Below are positions 44,726 to 54,995 of a DNA stretch of 64,000 nucleotides, piece after piece. The DNA comes from an uncultured Erythrobacter sp. (lineage in GTDB: Bacteria; Pseudomonadota; Alphaproteobacteria; Sphingomonadales; Sphingomonadaceae), in contig CANNCL010000001.1 of NCBI GenBank assembly GCA_947503155.1, positions 744,001 through 808,000 of the forward strand, written 5' to 3'. The notes beneath the pieces are model-generated. The model made no database searches, was not told the origin of the DNA, and saw only the letters and a list, made by a program, of their open reading frames with translations. Position 1 is the first letter of the stretch; each line of letters opens with the position of its first letter. The translations under genes and the position numbers were made by a program.

Positions 44726-47700
44726 TTACCGGTCGAGCAGATTGCGCGCTTGGCTTGCGATTTGCGCGAGCACGGCGGGTGCAATTGGCGGCCGGGACTG
44801 CGCGCGGGCAATCATCGCTTTGAATTGCGTGACTGCATCTTCGTTGCGCTTTGCCCATTCCGCAATGGCCCCTTGCGGATCGTCTTTCCCAGTTTTGCGG
44901 CGCATCAACCTGCGCAGGAAATCGAGCCGCATGTGCTGAAAATCGCGCGCCAGACCATCAACCAATAGGCGTTCCCAAATATCCGACGGCGACATATGCG
45001 CCGCAGTGCCCTGTGCCCAATCAAGCCCGATACGTTCGCCAATATCGGTGAAGGCGCGGGTGAGTAAGGCTGAGTCTAGCTCTGTATTCAGCGCAAGCTG
45101 AGCCAGACCAATGGACCCATCGAAATCGAACAGATCAGCGACCCTGCTGGCCAGTTTTTCGGGCGCACCCAGATCCACGAATTGCGCCCGCAACAAGTCT
45201 GAACGCTCGCGTGTATCGCCAGAAATCAGCTCTTCACGGCCCGAGGTTAGCGTCGTGACGCCGGCTTGTAGCCCTGCGATCATCGCGCTTGTTTCCACGT
45301 GACCAGCGGCGGTTCTGAGCACGTCGGACATCAAATTGCCCACCGCAGCGGCCAAGCGATCAAGCAGTGATAGCCGCGCCGTTTCGCTCATCTTTTGATT
45401 GTCGATATCGCGCCACAATGTTTTGAGGTCGAACAATCGCTCCACCACGATGAACGCTGCCGCGACATCGGCCAGGCCGACGCCTTCTTCTTCGGGCAAT
45501 TCGAATGCGTGGAGCAGGCCGATCCGGTTCACGATCCGATTGGCCAGATCAGTGGCGACCAATTCGCGCCGCAGCCGGTGATCGAGAATTTGGCTTTCGC
45601 ATTTTTTCTGCATCGGACCGGGGAACATCGCGACCAGATTGCTGACCAGCATCGGATCATCGGGCAGATCGCTGGCCTCAATCGCGTCTTGCAATGCGAG
45701 TTTCGCAGAGGACAAAAGCACCGCCAATTCTGGCCGTGTCAGCCCGCGTCCATCGGCAGCGCGCCGCGTATAGGTTTCGGCATCAGCCAGACTTTCGGTC
45801 CGCCGATCCAGCGCGCCCATTTCCTCTAGCTGTTCGATTAGGCGAATACACGACGCGGTCGCATCTGGTCCGCCGGTTTCAGCGATTGACAGCGCGAGCG
45901 CTTGCAGGCGGTTATCCTCCAACACAATCTCGGCGACTTCATCAGTCATCTTCGCTAGCAGATTGTTGCGTTTGACCTGTGTCAGCGCGCCTTCCCGGGT
46001 CGCAGTCGCCAGCGCGATCTTGATATTCACTTCATTATCTGAACAGTCCACGCCAGCTGAATTGTCGATGAAATCGGTGTTGATCCGCCCGCCTTTGAGC
46101 GAATAGGCGATGCGCGCGGCTTGAGTGATGCCCAGATTGGCGCCCTCGCCTATAACTTTCGCGCCGACCTGCGATGCATTCACCCGCAGCGCATCGTTCG
46201 CGGGATCGCCAACGTCGAGATGGCTTTCGGTTTCGGCCTTGATATAGGTCCCGATCCCGCCAAACCAGATCAGATCGACCTGTGCTTTTAGGATCGCGCT
46301 CACCAGAGCATCCGGCTCGATTTCTTTGTCTTCAATGCCCAGTAGATCGCGCGCCTTTTTGGGCAATTTGATACTTTTCAGGTCGCGGGAGAACACTCCG
46401 CCACCCTTTGAAATCAGCGCCGCGTCATAATCTTCCCAACTGGACCGCGGCAGGTCGAACAGACGCTTTCGCTCTTTCCAACTGGCGGCGGGATCGGGAT
46501 CAGGATCGATAAAGATATGACGGTGATCATACGCCGCGACCAACCTGACGGCTTTCGAAAGCAGCATACCGTTGCCGAACACATCGCCAGACATATCGCC
46601 GCAGCCCGCTACGCTAATACTGTCGCTTTGGACGTCGACGCCCATCTCAAGGAAATGCCGCTGAACGCTGACCCAAGCACCGCGAGCGGTGATGCCCATT
46701 GCCTTGTGATCGTAACCGTTCGAACCGCCGCTGGCGAAGGCATCATCTAACCAGAAGCCATGCGCCTCTGCGATGCCATTGGCGACATCGGAGAAACGCG
46801 CTGTGCCTTTATCGGCGGCAACCACGAAATACGGGTCTTCGCCGTCATGGACACGCACGCTTTCAGGGTGGACGACTTTGCCGTCCACGATGTTGTCTGT
46901 GATGGACAGCAATGTTCGAATGAACACTTCATAGCTGCCCTGCCCCTCTGCCGCCCACGCATCGCGGTCAATTGCAGGCGAGGGCAGTTGTTTGGGGTAG
47001 AACCCGCCCTTCGCACCGCTTGGAACGATGACGGCGTTTTTGACCTTCTGCGCTTTCATCAGGCCAAGCACTTCGGTGCGGAAATCATCGCGCCGATCGG
47101 ACCAACGCAGCCCCCCGCGTGCAACGGCGCCGGAGCGCAAATGAATGCCTTCCACCCGGCGCGAATAAACGAAAATTTCGCGCCACGGCACAGGCTTTGG
47201 CAGGTTGGGCACGAGCGCAGAATCAATCTTAAATGCCAGCGCCTCTTCGGCTGCGGGCGCAAACGCATTGCTGCGCAGAACCGCATCAATCACCGCGCGG
47301 TAAAGCCGCAGCAGCCGGTCATCATTGATCGCTGTGACCTTGGCCAGACCGCGCTGATAAGCGCTCAGAGCGGCTGTGATTGCCGCGTCGCGATTGCCCG
47401 TAAATGCGGGGTCATGGCGCGCGACAAACAAGTCAATAATCGCCTGCGTCACACTGGGCGCTCGGCGCAGGGCATCGACCACGGTGTAGATCGTAAAGCT
47501 CATGCCCGTTTGACGCAGATATCGGTAAATTGCGCGAAGCCAGATCGCTTGCTGCGCGCCTAGGCCGGTAACCACCACAAGCCGGTTGAACGGATCATCT
47601 TCGGATTGCCCATTCAGCACTTCGGCGATCGCGGTTTCGATGATGTCTGCGCGCGCAAGCAAGGCGTCAACATCACAGCCTTGTGGCAATTCCAGCGTAA

Positions 47701-49438
47701 ATTCGTGGATTGTTCCAAGCGCGCCATCGTCAAGCCGGGTGGGCATCTCTGCCAGAACACGGAACCCGAAATTTTCGAGCGCAGGCACCGCGTCAGACAG
47801 CGGCAATTCACCGGTCGCATGATAGATTTTGAGCCGCAAATCACCCGTGGGATCATGCGCCAACTTATAGAGCCGGCACGCTCTCGCGGCAGGATCATCG
47901 CTCATCGCGACGCTGCGCATTTCAATGATGTCGAGTGCCGCCTCCGACGCGCCATAGCGGACACGGTATCCGGGCGGGAAAGCACCCGCATAACGCAGCG
48001 CGATGGAGGGAACGCGCGAACTTTCATCGGCTTCGGCGAGATGCGCCTCAACCGCTTCGTTCCAACCTTTGAGAAGGTCGATCAATTCGCCTTCAATCTT
48101 GGCTGCATCGGGCATTTCGCCGGTCGCACGGGAATCGAGCAGGAATTGCAGCATCGCCAAAGTGCTGCCTTCGACCTCCAAGCTCCAGCTCAGCAGGTCA
48201 ACGCCGGTGGTCTGCGTAAGAAGGCCTTGAATTTGCAAGCGAACATCGGTCGATAAGTAGTCACGCGGCAACCATACAAAGGCGAAAACGTGCCTTTCCA
48301 ACGCCGATTGTACCAACACAAGGCGCGGGCGTGGGCGGTCAACCAGGCTCATCATTGCCGTCGCAAGCCGTTCGATATCGGTGGCGGTGAACGCTGTCAG
48401 CAGATCATGCGGCAATGACGAAAAGGCGTGGACCAAAGCTTTCCCCGCATGGCCAGCGGGGTCGAATCCCAACGTGCCCGTAATATCGCTCAAAGCTTTG
48501 CGCAGCATCGGAACTTCGCCCGGAGGGGTGGCGAGTGCGGCACTGGTCCAAACCCCGGCATGGACCGAAAGCGCCGTGACTTTCTTCCCGTCGCGGACCG
48601 GCACGATAAACAGATCGAGCGGCGAACGGCGGTGGACATTGGAAAGGCGGTTGGCCTTAATCACCAGCAATTCGCGCGCTGAACCTTTCTCATCAAACCA
48701 ATCAAATGCGCGGTCATACGATGCATCGGCCAAGATTTGCCGCGCGCTTTTGCGGCAAATGCCCAGCGCGCCGCTTTCTTCGCCGCCGCGCGCGCGGGTG
48801 ACATGACCAAGCTGGGTCAGCATACCGCCATTCAGCCATGTGAGCAGCGCGCCGCTTTCGCCGTCTCGCGCCTCAACCCCATGCGCATCATCCGCCATTG
48901 CGCTGCGCATTTTGGGCCAATCGGTTACAGCCGCGCGAACGTCGCCCAGCGTCTCTCGCAATGCGGCAATCAAATCCCGGCGTTGCCGCGCGTCGATCCG
49001 CGGGGTTTCGACATAGATGAGGGACTCATTTGCGCCCGCGCCGCCTTTTTTCGAAAGGCCGGTAAGCGCGCCGGATGCATCGCGTTCAATCGCGACAACC
49101 GGGTGGATCAATTGGTCAATGCTCAGCCCTGCTCCGGTAAGCGTCGCAGCAATGGAATCGACCAGAAACGGCATGTCATCATTGACGATTGCAATGCGCA
49201 AACGTCGCTCACCTGTGTCGGATTCTAATTTGAGCGCCGACCGGGATGCTGGCCGTTTCGCCGCCGCATCGAGCAGAAATTCAGCCGCATCATTCAGGGC
49301 AGATGCCGGCAAAGGCTGATCACCGGGCAAGATCGCCGCTTTAAGGTGCGTTGTTAGCTCTTTCAGCAGCGGTTCGGCGACCGCGCTTTTGGCTGTGGTG
49401 CCCTTGGCAACGCCCTTTGGGCTCGTCTTACCGGTCAT
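44726..49438 (-). CDS. gdhB: NAD-specific glutamate dehydrogenase, large type
   Basis: A roughly 1570-residue enzyme of the GDH-180 group that deaminates glutamate to 2-oxoglutarate. The long regulatory N-terminus (ACT-like regions) covers about half. The catalytic part includes GLRWSDRRDDFRTEVLGLMKAQKVKNAVIVPSGAKGGF, DMSGDVFGNGMLLS, VGEGANLGITQAARI-like and NSAGVDCSDNEVNIKI. The start at MTGKTSPKG has AGGAG upstream; the ORF-track start lacks one. Such enzymes are usual in Sphingomonadales and Caulobacterales. GlnE, also in the window, controls the opposing glutamine synthetase reaction. Confidence 0.95.
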   Translation of the reverse strand: MTGKTSPKGVAKGTTAKSAVAEPLLKELTTHLKAAILPGDQPLPASALNDAAEFLLDAAAKRPASRSALKLESDTGERRLRIAIVNDDMPFLVDSIAATLTGAGLSIDQLIHPVVAIERDASGALTGLSKKGGAGANESLIYVETPRIDARQRRDLIAALRETLGDVRAAVTDWPKMRSAMADDAHGVEARDGESGALLTWLNGGMLTQLGHVTRARGGEESGALGICRKSARQILADASYDRAFDWFDEKGSARELLVIKANRLSNVHRRSPLDLFIVPVRDGKKVTALSVHAGVWTSAALATPPGEVPMLRKALSDITGTLGFDPAGHAGKALVHAFSSLPHDLLTAFTATDIERLATAMMSLVDRPRPRLVLVQSALERHVFAFVWLPRDYLSTDVRLQIQGLLTQTTGVDLLSWSLEVEGSTLAMLQFLLDSRATGEMPDAAKIEGELIDLLKGWNEAVEAHLAEADESSRVPSIALRYAGAFPPGYRVRYGASEAALDIIEMRSVAMSDDPAARACRLYKLAHDPTGDLRLKIYHATGELPLSDAVPALENFGFRVLAEMPTRLDDGALGTIHEFTLELPQGCDVDALLARADIIETAIAEVLNGQSEDDPFNRLVVVTGLGAQQAIWLRAIYRYLRQTGMSFTIYTVVDALRRAPSVTQAIIDLFVARHDPAFTGNRDAAITAALSAYQRGLAKVTAINDDRLLRLYRAVIDAVLRSNAFAPAAEEALAFKIDSALVPNLPKPVPWREIFVYSRRVEGIHLRSGAVARGGLRWSDRRDDFRTEVLGLMKAQKVKNAVIVPSGAKGGFYPKQLPSPAIDRDAWAAEGQGSYEVFIRTLLSITDNIVDGKVVHPESVRVHDGEDPYFVVAADKGTARFSDVANGIAEAHGFWLDDAFASGGSNGYDHKAMGITARGAWVSVQRHFLEMGVDVQSDSISVAGCGDMSGDVFGNGMLLSKAVRLVAAYDHRHIFIDPDPDPAASWKERKRLFDLPRSSWEDYDAALISKGGGVFSRDLKSIKLPKKARDLLGIEDKEIEPDALVSAILKAQVDLIWFGGIGTYIKAETESHLDVGDPANDALRVNASQVGAKVIGEGANLGITQAARIAYSLKGGRINTDFIDNSAGVDCSDNEVNIKIALATATREGALTQVKRNNLLAKMTDEVAEIVLEDNRLQALALSIAETGGPDATASCIRLIEQLEEMGALDRRTESLADAETYTRRAADGRGLTRPELAVLLSSAKLALQDAIEASDLPDDPMLVSNLVAMFPGPMQKKCESQILDHRLRRELVATDLANRIVNRIGLLHAFELPEEEGVGLADVAAAFIVVERLFDLKTLWRDIDNQKMSETARLSLLDRLAAAVGNLMSDVLRTAAGHVETSAMIAGLQAGVTTLTSGREELISGDTRERSDLLRAQFVDLGAPEKLASRVADLFDFDGSIGLAQLALNTELDSALLTRAFTDIGERIGLDWAQGTAAHMSPSDIWERLLVDGLARDFQHMRLDFLRRLMRRKTGKDDPQGAIAEWAKRNEDAVTQFKAMIARAQSRPPIAPAVLAQIASQARNLLDR

Positions 49439-49581
49439 CGCTCTTATGCTCCTGGCATCCTGCACCCGGCTAAAGCTCATGTAATTTTATTATGCCGAGT
49501 TATTTTTATCGTGCCGTGTGCAATACATGCATTGGGTGGAGAGGTGCAAGCGCGATCGCCGCGTAAAAACGCTTAACGGCG

Positions 49582-50574
49582 TCAGGCAGCAATGCTTTGG
49601 CATGCCGCAAGCGTTAGCTCCAGCGATTGCAGCCGCGCTTCGGATTCAAATGTCGATCCGCAAAGGATGATCTCATCGGCCCGGGTTCGGTCTAGAAAGG
49701 CGGCTATATCGGCGCGCACTTTGCCGGGCGTTCCCACTGCCGCCGCCTGACCCAGATGATCGAGCATAGCTTTAGCCGGTGCCGGAAGACTTTCGGCATA
49801 GGCACAGATGGGCGGAGGAAGTTTGCCGGGATTGCCCGTGCGTAAGGCGACAAAGCTTTGTTGCTGGCTTGAGGCAAGCGTTTGCGCCGCTTCGTCCGTA
49901 TCGGCAGCGAAGACATTCATCGCCACCATCACATATGGTTTTTCAAACGCCTCGGACGGCTGAAAATCGCGGCGGTACAAGGTGAGTGCAGCATCGAGGT
50001 GATCGGGAGCGAAATGTGCTGCAAAAGCATAGGGCATCCCCAGTTTCGCCGCGAGCTGTGCCCCGAATAGGCTTGAGCCGAGCATCCAAAATTCCACATT
50101 TGAACCATGGCCCGGTGTCGCTTTTACCGGCAATTCAACGTCGCCGGTTAGCAATGCGCGCAGCTCAATGACGTCTTGCGGGAAATATTCGGAAGCTTGC
50201 TGTAAATTCTTACGCAATGCGCGTTGCAGTTCGGGCCCCGCTCCCGGCGCGCGGCCAAGCCCCAGATCGATCCGTCCCGGAAACAGCGCGTCGAGCGTTC
50301 CGAATTGTTCGGCAATTTGAAACGGTGTGTGATTGGGCAGCATGATCCCGCCTGACCCAATCCGAATGCGGCTGGTGGCATTGCCGATATGCGCCAGCAC
50401 AACCGATGTTGCGCCGCCTGCAATCCCCTCCATCGCGTGATGTTCCGCGACCCAGAACCGGTTGCAGCCAAGCTCGTCCGCCTTGACCGCGAGCGCCGTG
50501 CTGGCGGCAAGGGCTTCGCCTACGCTGCCGCCTTCGCGCACGGGTACAAGGTCGAGAACGGAGAATTTGGTCAT
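49582..50574 (-). CDS. Luciferase-like flavin-dependent oxidoreductase
   Basis: A 330-residue TIM-barrel LLM-class enzyme. FSVLDLVPVREGGSVGEALAAS, RFWVAEHHAMEGIAGGATSVVLAHIG, GIMLPNHTPFQIAEQFGTLDALFPGRIDLGLGRAPG are typical of the YhbW/single-domain group. The natural substrate is not known for most of these. It overlaps the upstream TPR gene by 4 bases. Confidence 0.92.
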   Translation of the reverse strand: MTKFSVLDLVPVREGGSVGEALAASTALAVKADELGCNRFWVAEHHAMEGIAGGATSVVLAHIGNATSRIRIGSGGIMLPNHTPFQIAEQFGTLDALFPGRIDLGLGRAPGAGPELQRALRKNLQQASEYFPQDVIELRALLTGDVELPVKATPGHGSNVEFWMLGSSLFGAQLAAKLGMPYAFAAHFAPDHLDAALTLYRRDFQPSEAFEKPYVMVAMNVFAADTDEAAQTLASSQQQSFVALRTGNPGKLPPPICAYAESLPAPAKAMLDHLGQAAAVGTPGKVRADIAAFLDRTRADEIILCGSTFESEARLQSLELTLAACQSIAA

Positions 50575-51431
50575 GAGGTTTCCTCAGGAAGCGGTGTTGG
50601 TTCGCCAAGCTGCGTCAGATAATCCTGCGCGATCTGAGCGGCCAGACTGCCGGGTTGAATTTCGACCACAGACTGCCAGCTTTCGCGCGCCGCGTCGTCG
50701 CGTCCGGACAGCACGGCTATGACCCCTGCTTCTAAGCCAACTTGCACATCCATCGGCGCCAATTCGCCAGCGCGCTCGATCGCGGTTTGTGCCTCATCGA
50801 GCCGTTCAAGCCGGCGCAATAAGGTGGCTTTCAACAGCCATCCTTCCGGGTCGCTCGGGGCAAGCCGTGTGGCATCATCGAGGGCGGAAAGGGCGTCATC
50901 GGGCGCATTCATGCTGACCAAAGCGCGGGCCAAATCGACCGACGCTATTGCCTCAAGCGTTGCCGACGCCGCCTGCTGCGCATCCATTTTGGCCAGTTGG
51001 AATGACAAAGCGGCACTCGCCGCATCACCGCCCGCAAGATGGGCGTTGCCAGACATTGTTGCGAACCGGGCGCGTGCGCGGGGGTCAGTTTCGGGAATTT
51101 CATCGCGGGCATCGGAGAAAGCTTGGACCGCTTCTGCCCAGCGTCCCAATTCTGTGGCTGCCAGCCCGAGGCAATGATTGGCGAGCACGCGCGCATCGCC
51201 GCTTACGCTGTTGCGCTGAATTTGCGCCATCGTATGCGCCCGCGACGCGTCCTCAGAAAGTTGCTCCAAACATTCGGCAAGCCAAGCGCTTTCAGGGTTC
51301 GCCAAGGCATCCGCTTCGCTCTGGCGCCGCGGGCGGTCGCGCAATTCTGCATGGCCGTCTGTGGCGGGGATAGCGCTTGGATTGGGACCGACTTGAAGGG
51401 CGATCGCGAGAAGAGAGGAGGTTAGGAGCAC
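50571..51431 (-). CDS. Exported TPR-repeat protein
   Basis: A 286-residue protein with an N-terminal hydrophobic signal (MLLTSSLLAIALQVG) and several tetratricopeptide-like helix pairs at about 90-275 (LGLAATELGRWAEAVQAFSDA, DLARALVSMNAPDDALSALDDATRLAP). TPRs bind partner proteins; no enzyme domain is present. It starts 13 bases after the alpha/beta hydrolase and overlaps the luciferase-like gene, so it is the middle gene of a three-gene operon. Confidence 0.85.
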   Translation of the reverse strand: MLLTSSLLAIALQVGPNPSAIPATDGHAELRDRPRRQSEADALANPESAWLAECLEQLSEDASRAHTMAQIQRNSVSGDARVLANHCLGLAATELGRWAEAVQAFSDARDEIPETDPRARARFATMSGNAHLAGGDAASAALSFQLAKMDAQQAASATLEAIASVDLARALVSMNAPDDALSALDDATRLAPSDPEGWLLKATLLRRLERLDEAQTAIERAGELAPMDVQVGLEAGVIAVLSGRDDAARESWQSVVEIQPGSLAAQIAQDYLTQLGEPTPLPEETS

Positions 51432-51444
51432 AGGGGAGTTTCCA

Positions 51445-52176
51445 TCAGTAAAAGCCGTCCACCAAGCCTAGTAGCAATGCGATATCGGCATCACGAGAGA
51501 GGCGGTGATCGCCGTCCTTTATCAGCGACACCTGTACATCGTCCGAACGCAGAGCTGCCGCGAGTTTGACACTAATGTCCCAAGGCACATCTTCATCATG
51601 CTGACCATGCAGCAGGCGGACGGGGCAATGCACCGCAATTTCGGTCTTGAGGCGCATAAGCCGCACTGAATCAGAGTAAAAGCCGGGGTGGGTCGGTGTC
51701 GGTTCCGGGCCATAGGGGTTGTCTTGATAGAGGATGTCACCCCGCGCCAGCGTCTCTTGCTGATCTGCTGAATATCCCCAACGGGTAAAATCGGGTGCAG
51801 CAGCGATCCCGATCATGCCGGCGAGGCGGTTGCCCAATTTCTCCGCAACCAGCAGCATCAGCCATCCGCCCATAGAAGACCCCGCCAAGAGGACCGGGCC
51901 GTCCACATAGGCATCGATCAGCGCTAGCACTTCATCGCGCCACCGGGACAATGTGCCATCGGCGAAATCTCCCGAGCTTTGCCCGCAGCCCGAATAATCG
52001 AGCAGCAAGCAAGCGCGTCCCTTTGCCCGCGCCGTCTCAAAGATTGAGGTCGCTTTGCCGCCTTCCATATCCGACATGTAGCCGGGTAGAAAAACGAGCG
52101 TAGGCCCAAATCCAGCAATATGACGAAAGGCGATTTTGCGGCCATCGGCCAATTTGTGAAAGCGGGTTTCTGCCAT
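51445..52176 (-). CDS. Alpha/beta hydrolase
   Basis: A 243-residue hydrolase of the BAAT/acyl-transfer-like short type. Catalytic features: oxyanion region VFLPGYMSDMEGGKA, nucleophile elbow LAGSSMGGWLML (Ser), Asp in LHGQHDEDVPW and His in KDGDHRLS. No signal peptide, so cytosolic. The start at MAETRFHKLADG is the family start. It is the first gene of an operon with the TPR protein and the LLM oxidoreductase, and divergent from phoD. Confidence 0.92.
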   Translation of the reverse strand: MAETRFHKLADGRKIAFRHIAGFGPTLVFLPGYMSDMEGGKATSIFETARAKGRACLLLDYSGCGQSSGDFADGTLSRWRDEVLALIDAYVDGPVLLAGSSMGGWLMLLVAEKLGNRLAGMIGIAAAPDFTRWGYSADQQETLARGDILYQDNPYGPEPTPTHPGFYSDSVRLMRLKTEIAVHCPVRLLHGQHDEDVPWDISVKLAAALRSDDVQVSLIKDGDHRLSRDADIALLLGLVDGFY

Positions 52177-52276
52177 GGCGCTCTTGTGCCCGTTTCGAGC
52201 GGGGGTGCGCAAGGGTGCCTTTGTCAGCAATCTAACCGGCTTGTAATTGCAGCACATTGCATGCGATCACGCAGCG

Positions 52277-53977
52277 ATGATCAAAACAGACATAGCGGCG
52301 CAGACGCCGCAACAGCCCGGCGCATCCGCATCGAACTCCGGCTCAAATTCCGCCAGCGCGATCTCGCGCCGCGGTGTTTTTGCGCTTGCGGGCGCTTCTG
52401 CTGCGATTGCCGCTACTCCCGCTGCCGCACACAGTTTCGGCATTGGGTTCACCCACAGCGTGGCCAGCGGGGAACCTCACGCGGACAATGTGTTGCTATG
52501 GACGCGCTATGCCGGGGACGGGGAAACCACGCTGGGATGGCAGGTCAGCGAAAGCGCGGAATTTACAAGCATCGTTTCTGATGGCGAAGTCACAGCATCC
52601 CCGGCCCGCGATTTTTGCGCCAAAGCCATTGCCAGCGGCCTCGCGCCAAATCGCTGGTATTTCTTCCGCTTTATTGCTCCCGATGGCACGGTCTCACCGG
52701 TCGGCCGCACCCGCACATTGCCGCGTGGTTCCGCACATAAATTCCGCCTTGCGGTGTTCTCCTGCGCGAATTTCGGGTTCGGTTATTTCAACGCTTATGC
52801 TCATGCGGCTGAGGCGAATGATGTCGATCTTGCCGTGCATCTGGGCGATTATATTTACGAATATGGCGGCGGCACCTACCCATCCGAAGGGCAACGCCAC
52901 CCGGATCGCACGCTAGAGCCAGCAACGGAAATTCTCGCGGTCGCTGATTACCGGCTGCGCTATGCGACCTACCGGGCTGACACCGATCTTCAGCGGCTGC
53001 ATCAAGTGCTCCCCATGATCGCCGTGTGGGACGATCACGAAACGGCCAATGATAGCTGGAAAGACGGCGCGCAAAATCACCAGAGCGAAACCGAAGGCGA
53101 TTGGGAAGTGCGCAAGGCCGCCGCAAAACAGGTGTACCGCGAATGGATGCCGGTTTCGGACGAACCTTACGCAGCTTATGATGTTGGTGATCTGGCGACC
53201 TTGTTCCGGATTGATACGCGCATAGAGGGCCGCGAAGAACAATTCAGCCTATCAAAGTTGCTTGAAGGCAAAGAGAGCCCAGAGGCGATGGTTTCCGCGC
53301 TGACTGCGTTCCGCGATGGTGACTATGCTGACCCTCAGCGCCAATTGCTGGGCGAGGCGCAGGAGGCGTGGCTAACCCAGGGGCTATCCGCCTCGACCGC
53401 GCGCGGGGCAACGTGGCAAGTGCTGGTGCAACAAGTGTTGATGGGCAAGCTAGCCTCTCCGCCTGCGTTGCTCGATTTGCTTGGCGGCAATGTGCCCGAA
53501 TTTATCCGCAGACGTTTGCAGGCTAGCGCGATGGCGAGCAGGGCGGGATTGCCGCTCAATATGGATGCGTGGGATGGTTACCCCGCCGCGCGTGACCGAA
53601 CTTTCAAAGGTGCGCTTGAAGCGGATGCAAATCTGCTCGTCCTCGCGGGTGACACGCATAATGCTTGGGCATTCAACTTGGCTCATGAGGGCGAGAAAGT
53701 CGGCGTTGAATTTGGGGTTTCTTCTGTCAGTTCACCGGGGTTTGAGACCTATTTGGCGATGGTCCCGCCGCCACAGATGGCTCAGCTCGTCGTGGACGCC
53801 AATGAAGAATTGCAATGGGCGGACACGTCGCAGCGCGGCTACATGACGATTGAATTGACGCCCGAACGTGCGACGACCGAATACCGTTTCCTTGCAGGAA
53901 TTCGTCAGCGATCGACCCAGCTCGCCGGGACCAAGGTGATCACGGTAGAGGCTGGGTCGAACATGTTGACGGCCTGA
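52277..53977 (+). CDS. phoD: PhoD-type alkaline phosphatase
   Basis: A 566-residue Tat-exported phosphodiesterase/phosphatase. The signal holds SRRGVFALAGASAAIAATPAAAHS. The PhoD N-terminal domain begins GFTHSVASGEPHADNVLLWTRY. Metal-site motifs are AVHLGDYIYEYGGGTYP, IAVWDDHETANDSW and LVLAGDTHNAW. These enzymes use Ca and Fe and release phosphate from esters. The start at MIKTDIAAQ replaces the ORF-track start 30 bases upstream. No Pho box was recognised. Confidence 0.94.
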   Translation: MIKTDIAAQTPQQPGASASNSGSNSASAISRRGVFALAGASAAIAATPAAAHSFGIGFTHSVASGEPHADNVLLWTRYAGDGETTLGWQVSESAEFTSIVSDGEVTASPARDFCAKAIASGLAPNRWYFFRFIAPDGTVSPVGRTRTLPRGSAHKFRLAVFSCANFGFGYFNAYAHAAEANDVDLAVHLGDYIYEYGGGTYPSEGQRHPDRTLEPATEILAVADYRLRYATYRADTDLQRLHQVLPMIAVWDDHETANDSWKDGAQNHQSETEGDWEVRKAAAKQVYREWMPVSDEPYAAYDVGDLATLFRIDTRIEGREEQFSLSKLLEGKESPEAMVSALTAFRDGDYADPQRQLLGEAQEAWLTQGLSASTARGATWQVLVQQVLMGKLASPPALLDLLGGNVPEFIRRRLQASAMASRAGLPLNMDAWDGYPAARDRTFKGALEADANLLVLAGDTHNAWAFNLAHEGEKVGVEFGVSSVSSPGFETYLAMVPPPQMAQLVVDANEELQWADTSQRGYMTIELTPERATTEYRFLAGIRQRSTQLAGTKVITVEAGSNMLTA

Positions 53978-53981
53978 GCCA

Positions 53982-54173
53982 TCAGTCGCGGCTGAAAATC
54001 TCTTCAATCGGAAGCGCGAACACTTCTGAGATGGTGAAGGCGAGGGGCAGCGAAGGATCGTAGCGCCCCTTCTCAATCGCATTCACGCTTTGGCGGCTGA
54101 CCCCGAGGCGTTCGGCAAGGTCTTGCTGCGACCAATCGCGCATGGCGCGCAGGACTTTGAGGCGATTGTTCAT
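53982..54173 (-). CDS. Small XRE-family regulator
   Basis: A 63-residue single helix-turn-helix protein (NRLKVLRAMRDWSQQDLAERLGVSRQSVNAIEKGRYDPSLPLAFTISEVF), the YozG/stand-alone Cro type. It overlaps the membrane-protein gene upstream by one base (TGATG) and ends 4 bases from the convergent phoD stop. Similar regulators are usually paired with a small membrane protein and control their own operon; an inverted repeat upstream of the first gene is a plausible operator. Confidence 0.92.
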   Translation of the reverse strand: MNNRLKVLRAMRDWSQQDLAERLGVSRQSVNAIEKGRYDPSLPLAFTISEVFALPIEEIFSRD

Positions 54174-54784
54174 CAAAGCTCTCCAACGGTGCCGTATTGG
54201 ACCTTGTTGAAGATTGCACCGATACCGGTCCCAAAGAACCAAACGATAGGCCACCAATACGCATCGACATGCGGGGCTTGGTCAAAGCTTTCGAGGAAGC
54301 CCCAGATGGCCGCAGCTGAGAAGGCGATGGCGGTCGCGATCAAGGCTTGGCGCACCATCAGCATTCGCAGAAACTCGTCCTGTTGTTCTTGCAGATATTT
54401 GCCCATCGCCCAGAAATACAGGGCAATCGCGACGCCGGGTATCAGTGCGATAATCACACTTAGAGCCGTAATCGGATCGCCATCATCGATGAGCTGGCTC
54501 GCGGCAAAGACCGAGCCAATATATGCCACACTCACCACGAGCATACGGATAAGGTAATTGCGCGTGGCTTTCCCCATCTCGCCGCGCGCTGCGGCATTGG
54601 CGGATGCATTTAACCCCGCCTTTGCAACGAACAGCATTGAAGTGAGGACCAAGCCATTCGCGAGCAAAGGGTCCCTGATATCGAAAATGTCGATGGCGAA
54701 GAGCGATCCGATCAGAAAGGCGAAGAAAATGCCAAACCAAGGAAGCACGGGCTTGCGAAGCAATTGGGCGTCGGCGGAGCTCAT
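54173..54784 (-). CDS. Four- to five-helix membrane protein paired with XRE regulator
   Basis: A 203-residue integral membrane protein with hydrophobic segments at about 15-33, 41-60, 80-102, 109-131 and 145-190. I do not recognise the family; it resembles in size and context the DUF2975-type proteins encoded with stand-alone XRE regulators, but sequence identity to that family is not claimed. It is sandwiched by overlaps with the small membrane gene upstream (ATGA) and the regulator downstream (TGATG). Confidence 0.78.
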   Translation of the reverse strand: MSSADAQLLRKPVLPWFGIFFAFLIGSLFAIDIFDIRDPLLANGLVLTSMLFVAKAGLNASANAAARGEMGKATRNYLIRMLVVSVAYIGSVFAASQLIDDGDPITALSVIIALIPGVAIALYFWAMGKYLQEQQDEFLRMLMVRQALIATAIAFSAAAIWGFLESFDQAPHVDAYWWPIVWFFGTGIGAIFNKVQYGTVGEL

Positions 54785-54957
54785 TGAAGGCACTCCCGCC
54801 CGCAGGCTCCGTCTGCCTGAAGCGAACCCCAAGCCGCGCCCGAAAGCCCGCCAATGATGCCTATTGAGGCGCCATCATTCAGGCCGATTGCAACCGATGC
54901 GATGGCCGCTGCAATTATCAGCGCGGCCCATAAGAGTGATTTGTTTCTACGTGTCAT
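54781..54957 (-). CDS. 58-residue membrane protein, first gene of the XRE operon
   Basis: Starts MTRRNKSLLWAALIIAAAIASVAIGL, with one or two hydrophobic segments (8-26 and about 28-46) and two C-terminal cysteines (ADGACGRECLQ). Its stop overlaps the next gene's start by 4 bases, which argues that it is real. Positive N-terminal charges place the N-terminus inside. No family recognised. Confidence 0.65.
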   Translation of the reverse strand: MTRRNKSLLWAALIIAAAIASVAIGLNDGASIGIIGGLSGAAWGSLQADGACGRECLQ

Positions 54958-54995
54958 TGGTCGAACCACCATTGGTCAAGCTCCCTTGAAACTAT